Source: JAUILH01 sp964230215
GTDB lineage: Bacteria; Bacteroidota; Bacteroidia; Flavobacteriales_D; JAUILH01
Length of the DNA stretch: 64,000 nucleotides
Reading direction: 5' to 3'
Assembly (NCBI GenBank): GCA_964230215.1
Contig: CAXRGQ010000016.1
Span: 372,001 to 436,000, forward strand
Made by a program: the position numbers and the translations under genes. The notes under the pieces are model-generated. The model was not told where the DNA came from. It made no database searches and saw nothing but the letters and a program-made list of their open reading frames with translations. This document shows, in pieces, positions 26,192 through 34,140 of this stretch (position 1 is its first letter; each line of letters begins with the position of its first letter).

Positions 26192-26389
26192 ATGCCTAAA
26201 ATGAAAACAAAATCCAGTGCTAAGAAGCGTTTTACCGTTACTGGTACTGGTAAGTTGAAAAGAAAGCATGCTTTTAAGAGTCACATCTTAACTAAGAAAG
26301 CAACTAAGAGAAAGAGAAATCTTACTCAAGCTGGATTAGTTCATAAGTCTGACGAAAGCAATATTAAAATTCAACTTTTAATGAAGTAA
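26192..26389 (+). CDS. rpmI: 50S ribosomal protein L35
   Basis: The 65-residue, strongly basic product starts MPKMKTKSSAKKRFTVTGTG and has the KRKHAFKSHILTKK block of L35. It lies 24 bases after infC and 98 bases before rplT in the usual order. Confidence 0.96.
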   Translation: MPKMKTKSSAKKRFTVTGTGKLKRKHAFKSHILTKKATKRKRNLTQAGLVHKSDESNIKIQLLMK

Positions 26390-26392
26390 AAT

Positions 26393-26410
26393 AATTCGTG
26401 CAAACGAATT
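26393..26410 (+). promoter_or_regulatory. Hairpin with GNRA loop in the rpmI-rplT spacer
   Basis: AATTCGT (26393-26399) pairs perfectly with ACGAATT (26404-26410) across a GCAA tetraloop, four bases after the rpmI stop codon. It has no T-run and so is unlikely to be a terminator; it may be part of an L20-binding leader. Confidence 0.4.
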
Positions 26411-26427
26411 GGTTAATTGTTAAACCC

Positions 26428-26471
26428 GGTGATTAGTTAAATAAACGAGTCCAGAAATGGCACTGATTACC
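26428..26471 (+). promoter_or_regulatory. Second helix upstream of rplT, possible L20 leader
   Basis: GGTGATTAG (26428-26436) can pair over nine positions, with two G-U pairs, with CTGATTACC (26463-26471), closing 16 bases before the rplT ATG. Together with the hairpin at 26393 it could be an autoregulatory site for L20, as known in other phyla with different structures. Confidence 0.3.
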
Positions 26472-26487
26472 AAAAAACTTAGAAATT

Positions 26488-26832
26488 ATGCCAAGATCGG
26501 TAAATAGTGTAGCTGCTAAAGCAAGAAGAAAAAAGCTGCTTAAGGAAGCTAAAGGTTACTTTGGAAGAAGAAAAAATGTACACACAGTAGCCAAAAATGC
26601 GGTAGAGAAAGGATTAACGTACGCTTACCGCGACAGAAGACAAAAGAAGAGAAACTTCAGAAAACTATGGGTAACGCGTATCAACGCTGGTGCACGTTTA
26701 CACGGAATGAGCTATAGCGAATTCATGGGTAAAGTGAACAAAAAAGGTGTTTCGCTTAACAGAAAAGTTCTTGCAGACCTTGCAATGAACAACCCAGAAG
26801 CTTTTAAGGCTGTAGTTGATTTTGTGAAGTAG
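26488..26832 (+). CDS. rplT: 50S ribosomal protein L20
   Basis: The 114-residue basic product starts MPRSVNSVAAKARRKKLLKEAKGYFGRRKN (conserved helix cut here for length after residue 20 in family comparisons) and has LWVTRINAGARLHGMSYSEF. L20 is an early assembly protein of the 50S subunit and represses its own operon in other bacteria. Confidence 0.96.
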   Translation: MPRSVNSVAAKARRKKLLKEAKGYFGRRKNVHTVAKNAVEKGLTYAYRDRRQKKRNFRKLWVTRINAGARLHGMSYSEFMGKVNKKGVSLNRKVLADLAMNNPEAFKAVVDFVK

Positions 26833-26852
26833 ATCCACAATATTTAATTAGG

Positions 26853-26884
26853 AAAAAGGACGTGTATGACACGTCCTTTTTTTG
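26853..26884 (+). terminator. Intrinsic terminator of the thrS-rplT operon
   Basis: A 13-base perfect stem (26853-26865 with 26869-26881, loop ATG) runs into a T-run. It lies 20 bases after the rplT stop. Confidence 0.9.
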
Positions 26885-26956
26885 TGTCCTGAATTTTAAT
26901 GATATTTAGGATTCCAATTCTTTTGTTACCATACGACCAGAATTAAGGCAGCCATT

Positions 26957-26970
26957 CGACAATATTGTCG
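26957..26970. promoter_or_regulatory. 14-base perfect palindrome before the SGNH gene
   Basis: CGACAATATTGTCG is fully self-complementary and ends 11 bases before the ATG at 26982, immediately before a degenerate -7 element (GTCATTTG, four bases from the ATG). An operator is plausible. Confidence 0.4.
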
Positions 26971-26981
26971 TCATTTGTGAT

Positions 26982-28226
26982 ATGAAAAATTACAGTCGTC
27001 TTGTATTGGTTTGCATCTTGCTAGTTGGAGCTAGCTTACAACTGAAAGCACAAACAAAAAAGGTACTATTCCTTGGCAACAGCTACACAGGAGCAAATAA
27101 CCTCCCTAACCTAATCTATCAATTAGCACTAAGTAATAACGATACCTTAGACTACGACAGCAATACGCCTGGCGGGTACACGTATGAGGCGCATAGCACA
27201 AATACAACCAGCCTGAATAAAATCGCCGCACAAGATTGGGACCATGTAGTACTGCAAGAGCAAAGTCAACGACCTAGTTTTCCGCCAGCTCAAGTAGCGA
27301 ATGAGGTGTATCCTTATGCCGAGATATTAATTGATAGTATCTACTCGAATAACATGTGTACTGAGCCTATTTTTTATATGACCTGGGGTCGGAAAAATGG
27401 TGACCAAAGTAACTGTGCTTCCTATCCCCCACTTTGCACGTTCCAAGGCATGTCTGACAGATTAAGAACGTCCTATTTACAGATGACAAATGATCATTCG
27501 GCAATATGTGCGCCCGTAGGAATGGCTTGGTGGTACAGCAGAATTGTAGACAACTCGATTAACTTATATACCGCAGACGAAAGTCATCCTAATATCAACG
27601 GTTCATACCTTACCGCATGCGTATTTTATGCAACTATATGGAGAAAATCTCCCGTTGGCTTGTCATATACCGCAGGTATTGGAGCTTCTGTTGCAGCGCA
27701 CCTGCAACAGGTAGCGCATACAACAGTATTTGACAGTTTGTCAACATGGCGTATTGGCCTAGACGACCCTATGGCCGGATTCGAGTATAGCGATGATGGT
27801 AGCGGCAACTTTAGTTTTACGGATACATCATCCAACGCAAGTACTTACCAATGGAGTTTTGGAGACGGTGCTGGTCATACGGGTCAGAACCCCAACCACA
27901 GCTACACAAATAGTGGCCAGTACACGGTAGAATTAATCATAAGCGATGGTTGTACAAGTGATACAGCACAATCCATTGTAAATGTGCAATTCACTGGAGT
28001 AGTCTCACACGATAAATCCAATTTTAATATCTATCCTAATCCAAGTTCAGAAACTATTACCATCCAGTCTCAGGAAGTTATTGAAAATGTCAAGATTTAT
28101 ACTGTAAATGGATCTCTTGTACTTGAGTCTGCAGGTAACAAAGCAATCGACATCACTCAATTGAAAAGCGGAACCTACATGGTACACGTTAATGGAAAGT
28201 TTGTGGATAGATTGATTGTGAAGTAA
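26982..28226 (+). CDS. Secreted SGNH-type hydrolase with PKD domain and T9SS type A signal
   Basis: The 414-residue product has a signal peptide (to about residue 24), an SGNH-like hydrolase domain with the block I motif VLFLGNSYTGANN (putative catalytic serine) and a C-terminal block DESHPNINGSYLTA (putative Asp-His), then a PKD domain (about 270-335, with YQWSFGDGAGHTGQNP) and a T9SS type A domain (NIYPNPSSETITI onward, ending GKFVDRLIVK). Domains of this kind occur in secreted esterases and carbohydrate-active enzymes; substrate is unknown. It is a single-gene unit. Confidence 0.85.
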   Translation: MKNYSRLVLVCILLVGASLQLKAQTKKVLFLGNSYTGANNLPNLIYQLALSNNDTLDYDSNTPGGYTYEAHSTNTTSLNKIAAQDWDHVVLQEQSQRPSFPPAQVANEVYPYAEILIDSIYSNNMCTEPIFYMTWGRKNGDQSNCASYPPLCTFQGMSDRLRTSYLQMTNDHSAICAPVGMAWWYSRIVDNSINLYTADESHPNINGSYLTACVFYATIWRKSPVGLSYTAGIGASVAAHLQQVAHTTVFDSLSTWRIGLDDPMAGFEYSDDGSGNFSFTDTSSNASTYQWSFGDGAGHTGQNPNHSYTNSGQYTVELIISDGCTSDTAQSIVNVQFTGVVSHDKSNFNIYPNPSSETITIQSQEVIENVKIYTVNGSLVLESAGNKAIDITQLKSGTYMVHVNGKFVDRLIVK

Positions 28227-28229
28227 GGC

Positions 28230-30104
28230 CTACTCCACCAGTTCTAGTTTAAATCCATTGTAACGGACGATATAGATACTTCTATTTTCGAAACCACTTT
28301 CCTCCTGAACTTGTTCAATATTCATCTTCGTGTGAATACCGTTGCTTCTAATTTGTCCCACATTTTCAGGAAAAGCACTTCCGTAATGCGCCAAGGCCGC
28401 CACATAGTTGTATGCCACGTCAAAGCCCATATATGCAGGGTCTGATGGATCGTAACCGTATTTCTCCCTATAATTTAAAATAAAGTCTTGCACCATAGCG
28501 GTATCGTAGTCAATGTGTTTGTTCGACACGTAATGAAAATCTAACTTCTTCTTATACAAGTCATCAATACTATTAAAGTATTCCCAATCATCCAGACCAA
28601 ACACCTTTATATCTGCGCTGTATTTATCCCAAGAATTGGTTACCCCGTTAATCTTCGTCATAAAATTGGTTGCAAAGCCTTGGTCTTTCGAGATAGCGAC
28701 CACAATATTCATTCTGTCTTTGCTTATCAATCCTTTCATGTGATTAGCTTCATAATTATGCACATAGGACATTTTAGGCTCCATTGGTTTGTTGAAGTGT
28801 GCTGATAGATTTTCGGTAATAGCCGTTTGCGCCACTTTAACCAAGTACTCATCCTTCTTAATCTTACTATCTACCAAAATGATATTAGCGTCTGGATAGG
28901 TCTTAACAATGTAATCTGCCAAACCACGAATCTTAGATGTGGTAGATGTGACCGCTTTACTCACGTATGGGTTTTTAAATAGCACTTTGTTTCCTTGTGG
29001 CACTGGAATCACCATGTGAATCTTATTTTCCAAGGCAAAATCTGCAACCATATTCACGCAATGAGAATGGAATGGCCCAATAATTAAATCTGCGCTTAAG
29101 ACCTCATCTTTCTTAAGCAACTTGGCAATAACTCCGGTATCCTTGTAGGTATCATAAACATTAAGACTCACCGATATTCCAGCCTTAGATAATGAGTCAA
29201 GTGCTAACTGAATTCCGCCTAAAAAGTCAACACCAATTTTTGTAGGAAAATACAATTCTCTATCCTCGGTTGAACGCCTTCTAGCTTCAATCGCAGCATT
29301 CTTGTCCAACTGAAATGGCACCATTACGACCACATTGTAAACATCCTTGTATACAACTTCTTGTGCTGTTGAATCATCTGCAACCAACACATCTCCTTTG
29401 TCTAATATCTCCTCTACTTCCATACGAATTGGAATTCTGAGTGTGTCCCCTTTTCTCAGACCGCCCTTTAAACCATCATTAGCATCTCGAATCTGACTTT
29501 GAGTCGCCATGTAACGTTTGCTCAAGGAATACATAGTTTCTCCCTCTTGAACAACGTGCATTACTATGCTGTCTTTGTAGATTGTGTGCACATGTGTTGT
29601 CGTGTCGTCATTTTCTACAGGGTCTAATTCCACTGAGGTAAACTCTCCCGGAATCTTCAGTTTTTGCCCAATGCTTAAACCGTCTTTCGCTTCAGGGTTC
29701 AACTTTAAGATTTCATTGACCTCAACATCATATTTACGACTAATGCCATACAAAGTCTCACCTTGTGCTACCGTATGCGTGAAGGTATTTCCCGTTGGTT
29801 TATCTATATTCTCGGGTTTAGTTGTATTATCAGGTGCGCTCGTCTTAAATTCATCTGCTACCGGGATGTAGATGGTCTCCCCTTTCTTGAGTCCATTCTC
29901 AACGTTTGGGTTGTACTTGATAATCTCATCCGAGCTTACTTTATACTCACGTTCAAGACTGTAAAATGTTTTGCCGCGCTCTACTTTGTAAACAAAGAAT
30001 TCCTTCCCGTTTCTCTCCACACGCTCTTGCTTCTCTGGTTGAGCAAAACTAAGGTGTGCACACAAGGTAATGGTCAGCAGTAATATGTATTTAGATAAAC
30101 TCAT
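28230..30104 (-). CDS. LysM protein with receptor-like (type 1 periplasmic binding) domain
   Basis: ATG at 30104 shares its A with the guaA stop (TAATG), giving a 624-residue protein with a signal peptide ending near SFAQ. Three LysM domains follow (about residues 33-82, 105-150 and 175-225; for example VAQGETLYGISRKYDVEVNE), then a ~370-residue domain like the type 1 periplasmic binding fold (YNVVVMVPFQLD, IIGPFHSHCVNMVADF, IILVDSKIKKDEYLV). LysM binds peptidoglycan. There are no ABC permease genes nearby, so a cell-wall-linked sensing or scaffold role is more likely than transport. The pair with guaA is common in Bacteroidota. Confidence 0.85.
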   Translation of the reverse strand: MSLSKYILLLTITLCAHLSFAQPEKQERVERNGKEFFVYKVERGKTFYSLEREYKVSSDEIIKYNPNVENGLKKGETIYIPVADEFKTSAPDNTTKPENIDKPTGNTFTHTVAQGETLYGISRKYDVEVNEILKLNPEAKDGLSIGQKLKIPGEFTSVELDPVENDDTTTHVHTIYKDSIVMHVVQEGETMYSLSKRYMATQSQIRDANDGLKGGLRKGDTLRIPIRMEVEEILDKGDVLVADDSTAQEVVYKDVYNVVVMVPFQLDKNAAIEARRRSTEDRELYFPTKIGVDFLGGIQLALDSLSKAGISVSLNVYDTYKDTGVIAKLLKKDEVLSADLIIGPFHSHCVNMVADFALENKIHMVIPVPQGNKVLFKNPYVSKAVTSTTSKIRGLADYIVKTYPDANIILVDSKIKKDEYLVKVAQTAITENLSAHFNKPMEPKMSYVHNYEANHMKGLISKDRMNIVVAISKDQGFATNFMTKINGVTNSWDKYSADIKVFGLDDWEYFNSIDDLYKKKLDFHYVSNKHIDYDTAMVQDFILNYREKYGYDPSDPAYMGFDVAYNYVAALAHYGSAFPENVGQIRSNGIHTKMNIEQVQEESGFENRSIYIVRYNGFKLELVE

Positions 30105-31633
30105 TATTCCCATTCAATTGTTGCAGGTGGCTTAGAACTAATATCGTAAGTCACTCTATTTATTCCTTTAACCCTATTGATGATGTCGTTAGACACTTTG
30201 GCTAAGAACTCATAAGGCAAATGACACCAATCTGCTGTCATACCATCTGTAGAACTTACCGCTCTTAGCGCCACAGCTTGCTCATAGGTTCTTTCATCTC
30301 CCATTACACCAACAGATTTAACAGGAAGAAGTATTACTCCAGCCTGCCAAACATCATCATATAAACCTGCGTTTTTCAATCCGTTTATAAATATATAATC
30401 CACCTCTTGCAAAATGCGTACCTTTTCGGCAGTTACCTCACCTAAAATACGAATAGCAAGCCCCGGGCCTGGGAAAGGATGTCTTCCTAATAGCGATTGA
30501 GGCAAACCTAATTCGGCTCCTACCCTTCTCACTTCATCTTTAAATAATGCCTTCAACGGTTCAACCACTTTCAACTTCATAAAATCAGGTAAACCGCCAA
30601 CATTATGGTGAGACTTAATGGTGGCTGATGGACCTCCAGTAGCCGATACAGACTCAATTACATCTGGATATATTGTCCCCTGTCCAAGCCATTTTACATC
30701 TTGAACAGCATGTGCTTCTTTATCAAACACATCAATAAAGACTTTACCAATGGCTTTCCTTTTCGCTTCTGGATCGTCTTTACCAGCTAATTCATCGTAG
30801 AACAACTGAGAAGCATCTACACCTTTAACGTTCAAACCTAAACCTTCATATCCTTTTAGTACATCCTCAAACTCATTCTTTCTTAGTAAGCCATTATCCA
30901 CAAAAACACAGTGTAGATTACTTCCAATTGCGTTGTGTAATAACATGGCCGCCACACTAGAATCAACACCACCTGACAATCCAAGCACCACCTTATCATC
31001 TCCTAACTGCTCCTTTAAAGCCGCTACAGTTTCTTCCACAAAAGAGGCAGGTGTCCATGATTGTTCGCATTCACATATTCCGACGATAAAGTTGCGCAAT
31101 AGAGTTAAGCCTTCCGTACTGTGATAGACTTCTGGGTGGAATTGAATTCCATATAACTTCCGGTCTTTAGCTGCATAGCCTGCCACCCTAACTTCAGATG
31201 TTGAAGCAATTAAATCATACCCTTCACCAATTTCTTTGATGGTATCGCCGTGCGACATCCATACTTGCGAATTATCGCTGATCCCAGCTGTTAATGGATG
31301 GCCTTTATCTACGAAAGAAAGATTCGCTCTACCATATTCTCTTATCTCTGACCTCACAACGCTACCGCCAGTAGTTGCTGCAATGTATTGTGCACCGAAA
31401 CAAACGCCTAATAATGGCAGGTGTTCAAACAAACTTAAATCTGGTTTAGGTGCCTCAGGATCATGCACTGAAAATGGACTCCCTGATAAAATTACACCTT
31501 TGAATTCCTCAGTAATTTCTGGAATGTTGTTGTAGGGATGAATTTCACAATAAACATTCAACTCACGTACACGTCTAGCAATTAATTGTGTGTATTGCGA
31601 CCCAAAGTCAAGAATAAGGATGGTTTCTTTCAT
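30104..31633 (-). CDS. guaA: GMP synthase (glutamine-hydrolysing)
   Basis: The 509-residue product converts XMP to GMP. The class I amidotransferase domain (1-190) has the nucleophile in GVCFGAQYIA and the His-Glu pair in FHPEVYHS; the ATP pyrophosphatase domain starts with VLGLSGGVDSSVAA; the C-terminal dimerisation domain has RHPFPGPGLAIRILGE and ends TYDISSKPPATIEWE. The ATG at 31633 (MKETILILDFGSQY) is preferred to the TTG two codons upstream because it begins at the conserved strand and is an ATG. Confidence 0.97.
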   Translation of the reverse strand: MKETILILDFGSQYTQLIARRVRELNVYCEIHPYNNIPEITEEFKGVILSGSPFSVHDPEAPKPDLSLFEHLPLLGVCFGAQYIAATTGGSVVRSEIREYGRANLSFVDKGHPLTAGISDNSQVWMSHGDTIKEIGEGYDLIASTSEVRVAGYAAKDRKLYGIQFHPEVYHSTEGLTLLRNFIVGICECEQSWTPASFVEETVAALKEQLGDDKVVLGLSGGVDSSVAAMLLHNAIGSNLHCVFVDNGLLRKNEFEDVLKGYEGLGLNVKGVDASQLFYDELAGKDDPEAKRKAIGKVFIDVFDKEAHAVQDVKWLGQGTIYPDVIESVSATGGPSATIKSHHNVGGLPDFMKLKVVEPLKALFKDEVRRVGAELGLPQSLLGRHPFPGPGLAIRILGEVTAEKVRILQEVDYIFINGLKNAGLYDDVWQAGVILLPVKSVGVMGDERTYEQAVALRAVSSTDGMTADWCHLPYEFLAKVSNDIINRVKGINRVTYDISSKPPATIEWE

Positions 31634-31658
31634 GCTCAAAATTAACAGTAATCAGCGG

Positions 31659-31666
31659 CAAAAATA
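31659..31666 (-). promoter_or_regulatory. Putative -7 box of guaA
   Basis: On the minus strand TATTTTTG matches TAnnTTTG, 25 bases before the guaA ATG. Confidence 0.45.
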
Positions 31667-31774
31667 GCATTTGTTGAGCATATATAGGGTATGTTGATAA
31701 TATCTGTGGGGATTGGTTTATTATGTGCAGAACTAAGCAAGATGATGAGTTTGAGGGAACAAATATAAAAATGA

Positions 31775-32450
31775 CTATTTTGACCAAATACCTAGACTTA
31801 AACCAAAGCCATGTCTTATATATGGCACATTATACCTTTCTAATTTATTTAATGGTTGTACATATCTGTATAAGAGAGAAACTGACCTATTATTGATATT
31901 AAATGTAAGTCCACATTTTATGCTCGTGTTAGCTATCAAATAGTCTAGATCAAACGATCCTCCCCAATTTTCATATTTAGTGCCATCATAGAACAATCCA
32001 TTATGTCGATCATAAAACCCTTGCGAAATAAGCAATCCTGCTGACACATTTAATCTCATGCTCTTGCCAAGTTTGGTATCATATCCTAATTGATAAGGAA
32101 TGGCCCAATTTGTAAAAAACAAGCGTGAATACCCATACGTAACACTACCATATCTTCCCATATAAAGTGTGACCGAATCGCGAATATGTATATCCGACAC
32201 GATCAAAAGACCTGCTTCTAAAAATAGTTTTTTTCTTTAAGTATAGAGAATAATTTATGCCGAAACCAAATCCTTTTGCTGTTTTCCGTACAGGCGCACC
32301 ACTGTTTGGAGCTTCACCTTTAATTAAAGCCCGATAAAAATACGCTCCCTCCAATTCTAGTTTCTGATCAATATTTTGGGCATTATTGGATACCTGTTGC
32401 CCAAATAAAAATGAGACTAAAAACACTGGTATTAAAACAACTACCTTCAT
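31775..32450 (-). pseudogene. Frameshifted outer-membrane beta-barrel protein
   Basis: Two overlapping frames together make one protein like the intact neighbour at 32538-33239. The first frame (from ATG 32450) has a signal peptide and the N-terminal half up to SLYLKKK. The second continues LFLEAGLLIVSDIHI and ends YIRHGFGLSLGIWSK, matching the neighbour's C-terminus VRHTIGIGVGIWSK. The break is in a run of seven A on the coding strand (32228-32234); removing one A restores a ~225-residue protein. This is either a real disruption, a sequencing error, or slippage-corrected expression. Confidence 0.75.
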
Positions 32451-32537
32451 ATAGCCAAGATAGGGAATTATGACTAAATCCCTGATAATCTTAGACTACT
32501 GCGCGCTTAGAACTCTCGAGTGAACTAGAAAAACTGC

Positions 32538-33239
32538 TTACTTTGACCAGATTCCTACACCAATACCAATGGTATGTCTGACAAAAGCTATGTAGGGTTT
32601 ATCTAAACTATTAAGCGGGCGCAAATACCTATATATTAACGAAATTGGTAGATCATTAATGCGATACGTTAATGCGCATTTTATGTTTAAATGAAGTTGG
32701 AAATCACTTATACCCCATGAACCACCACCCTCACTATATTTGACTCCATCATAGTAAAAATTTCGCGATTCAAAAAACAACCTGTTAGTTAATAATACGC
32801 CTGCATTAGCTGAGAAAACAACCCTTTGTCTAAGACTAGAGTGCAAACCCAGTTGAATTGGCAATCCAATGTTCTTGAAAGCTATTTTAGAAAAACCATA
32901 AGTGCAATTTGATGGGCCGCAAAACAAGGCTACTGAATCAAGGACATGGGTATCGGAAAGCAACATAAGTCCAGTTTCAAGCAATACTCTTTTTGATAGG
33001 GAATTAGTGTAATGTAACGCCAAACCATATCCATGCCTAATTTTACGAAAAGGTATACGACTCAGCACGGCATCATTTTCGATATACCTTTGATAAGAAT
33101 AATTACCCTCTATGTCTATCCTGTGTGCAGTGCTTATAGAATTAGGGGGGATTTCTTGTGCCTCAACGAGACTGGCATTAATCAACATACAAATTAATGC
33201 AGCAGCCAACAACTTACATCTTAAGCAACTTTGTGTCAT
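32538..33239 (-). CDS. Outer-membrane beta-barrel-like protein
   Basis: The 233-residue product has a signal peptide (cleavage near VEAQ, residue 28) and alternating amphipathic strands (HGYGLALHYTNSLSKRVLLE, RVVFSANAGVLLTNRLFFE) ending in YIAFVRHTIGIGVGIWSK, as in small PorT-like barrels of Bacteroidota. Function unknown. It is a tandem paralogue of the frameshifted gene downstream. Confidence 0.65.
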   Translation of the reverse strand: MTQSCLRCKLLAAALICMLINASLVEAQEIPPNSISTAHRIDIEGNYSYQRYIENDAVLSRIPFRKIRHGYGLALHYTNSLSKRVLLETGLMLLSDTHVLDSVALFCGPSNCTYGFSKIAFKNIGLPIQLGLHSSLRQRVVFSANAGVLLTNRLFFESRNFYYDGVKYSEGGGSWGISDFQLHLNIKCALTYRINDLPISLIYRYLRPLNSLDKPYIAFVRHTIGIGVGIWSK

Positions 33240-33265
33240 AGATTATACTGTTAGATTGAACCTCA

Positions 33266-33296
33266 GGCTACCGCGAGTTTGCAACTCGTGGTAAAC
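33266..33296. repeat. REP-like hairpin, upstream of RAYT
   Basis: The core CCGCGAGTTTGCAACTCGTGG (33271-33291) minus its ends folds into a nine-base stem (one G-U pair) with a three-base loop. It is the exact reverse complement of 33936-33956 on the other side of the transposase gene. Confidence 0.75.
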
Positions 33297-33362
33297 CTTA
33301 ACACTCATAACACACTTCATATCCATCTAAATATAACGTAAATACATTACGTACCAAAGAAT

Positions 33363-33370
33363 TACGTTTG
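33363..33370 (+). promoter_or_regulatory. Putative -7 box of the RAYT gene
   Basis: TACGTTTG (exact TAnnTTTG) is followed by four bases and the ATG at 33375. A 6-5-6 inverted repeat ACGTAA/TTACGT lies just upstream at 33336-33352. Confidence 0.5.
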
Positions 33371-33374
33371 CTGC

Positions 33375-33923
33375 ATGAGTAGAAATTACAAGTTTCATAA
33401 CCCCGCAGGTATATACTTTGTGAGCTTTGCAGTGGTTAATTGGATCGACATTTTTGTAAGAAGACAATATTTTGACATTGTTGTAGATAGTTTAGACTAC
33501 TGCGCTAAATCAAAAGGACTTGAACTGAACGCCTATTGCATTATGCCAAGTCACGTTCATTTAATATTTCAATCACACGACAAATTACCATCACACATCT
33601 TACGAGACTTAAAGAAGCATACGTCTAAAAAACTTAAATCAGAAATTGAAAACAACACGAAAGAAAGCAGAAAAGAATGGGTTATTGACGCAATGAGAAC
33701 ATCCGGTAAAGGCAGGAGTAATATGAATGGTTATCAATTGTGGCAACAAAATAATCACCCCATAGAGCTATGGTCAAACAAAGTAATTGACCAAAAGTTG
33801 GACTACCTGCATAATAACCCAGTAGAGGCTGGTTTTGTTGATAAGCCTGAGAAGTGGTTGTATAGTAGTGCTCAAAACTACGTTGGAGATATTGGACCGT
33901 TAGAGGTGGTTAAGTTGGTTTAG
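33375..33923 (+). CDS. REP-associated tyrosine transposase (RAYT)
   Basis: The 182-residue product is a Y1 HUH nuclease of the IS200/RAYT group: the metal-binding HVH at residues 60-62 in YCIMPSHVHLIF, and the catalytic tyrosine 144 in KLDYLHNNPVEAGFV. The last phrase is characteristic of RAYTs, which are single-copy domesticated relatives of IS200 TnpA and are linked to dispersal of REP hairpins. It is bracketed by inverted copies of one hairpin (33271-33291 and 33936-33956), as expected. It sits next to the damaged barrel-protein gene. Confidence 0.88.
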   Translation: MSRNYKFHNPAGIYFVSFAVVNWIDIFVRRQYFDIVVDSLDYCAKSKGLELNAYCIMPSHVHLIFQSHDKLPSHILRDLKKHTSKKLKSEIENNTKESRKEWVIDAMRTSGKGRSNMNGYQLWQQNNHPIELWSNKVIDQKLDYLHNNPVEAGFVDKPEKWLYSSAQNYVGDIGPLEVVKLV

Positions 33924-33930
33924 TATTTTA

Positions 33931-33961
33931 AATTGCCACGAGTTGCAAACTCGCGGCAGCC
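33931..33961. repeat. REP-like hairpin, downstream of RAYT, inverted copy
   Basis: Core 33936-33956 is the exact reverse complement of 33271-33291; the flanking bases agree with one mismatch on each side. Forms the same stem-loop. Confidence 0.75.
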
Positions 33962-33973
33962 TTTGGATTGAAA

Positions 33974-33988
33974 AACTCGCGGCAGCCT
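33974..33988. repeat. Half copy of the REP-like element
   Basis: AACTCGCGGCAGCCT repeats bases 33948-33962 exactly, giving a directly repeated half hairpin next to the full element. Confidence 0.65.
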
Positions 33989-34085
33989 AGGGTTTAGAAT
34001 CTTCAATTTTTCTCCTTAACTTTAAGATATCAATCATTTAATATGATTGCATCTCCACAACGCTTCAATTCATCCCAAAGAGATG

Positions 34086-34093
34086 TATATTTG
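34086..34093 (+). promoter_or_regulatory. Putative -7 box of the 34141 gene
   Basis: TATATTTG (exact TAnnTTTG), 47 bases before the ATG at 34141. Confidence 0.45.
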
Positions 34094-34140
34094 CAATGTG
34101 AACACCCTAGAGCAAAATCCTTGCTCAACCACACAAAACA

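Noticed and set aside
28230..30104. Amino-acid ABC transporter receptor
   Set aside because: No permease or ATPase genes adjacent and three LysM domains point to the cell wall.
32220..32240. Programmed -1 frameshift at A-rich slippery site
   Set aside because: The run is out of phase for X-XXY-YYZ and a -1 shift would not restore the paralogue-like frame.
33375..33923. Active IS200/IS605 insertion sequence
   Set aside because: The protein has the RAYT-type YLHNNPVEAG signature and no TnpB; hairpins are REP-like and short.
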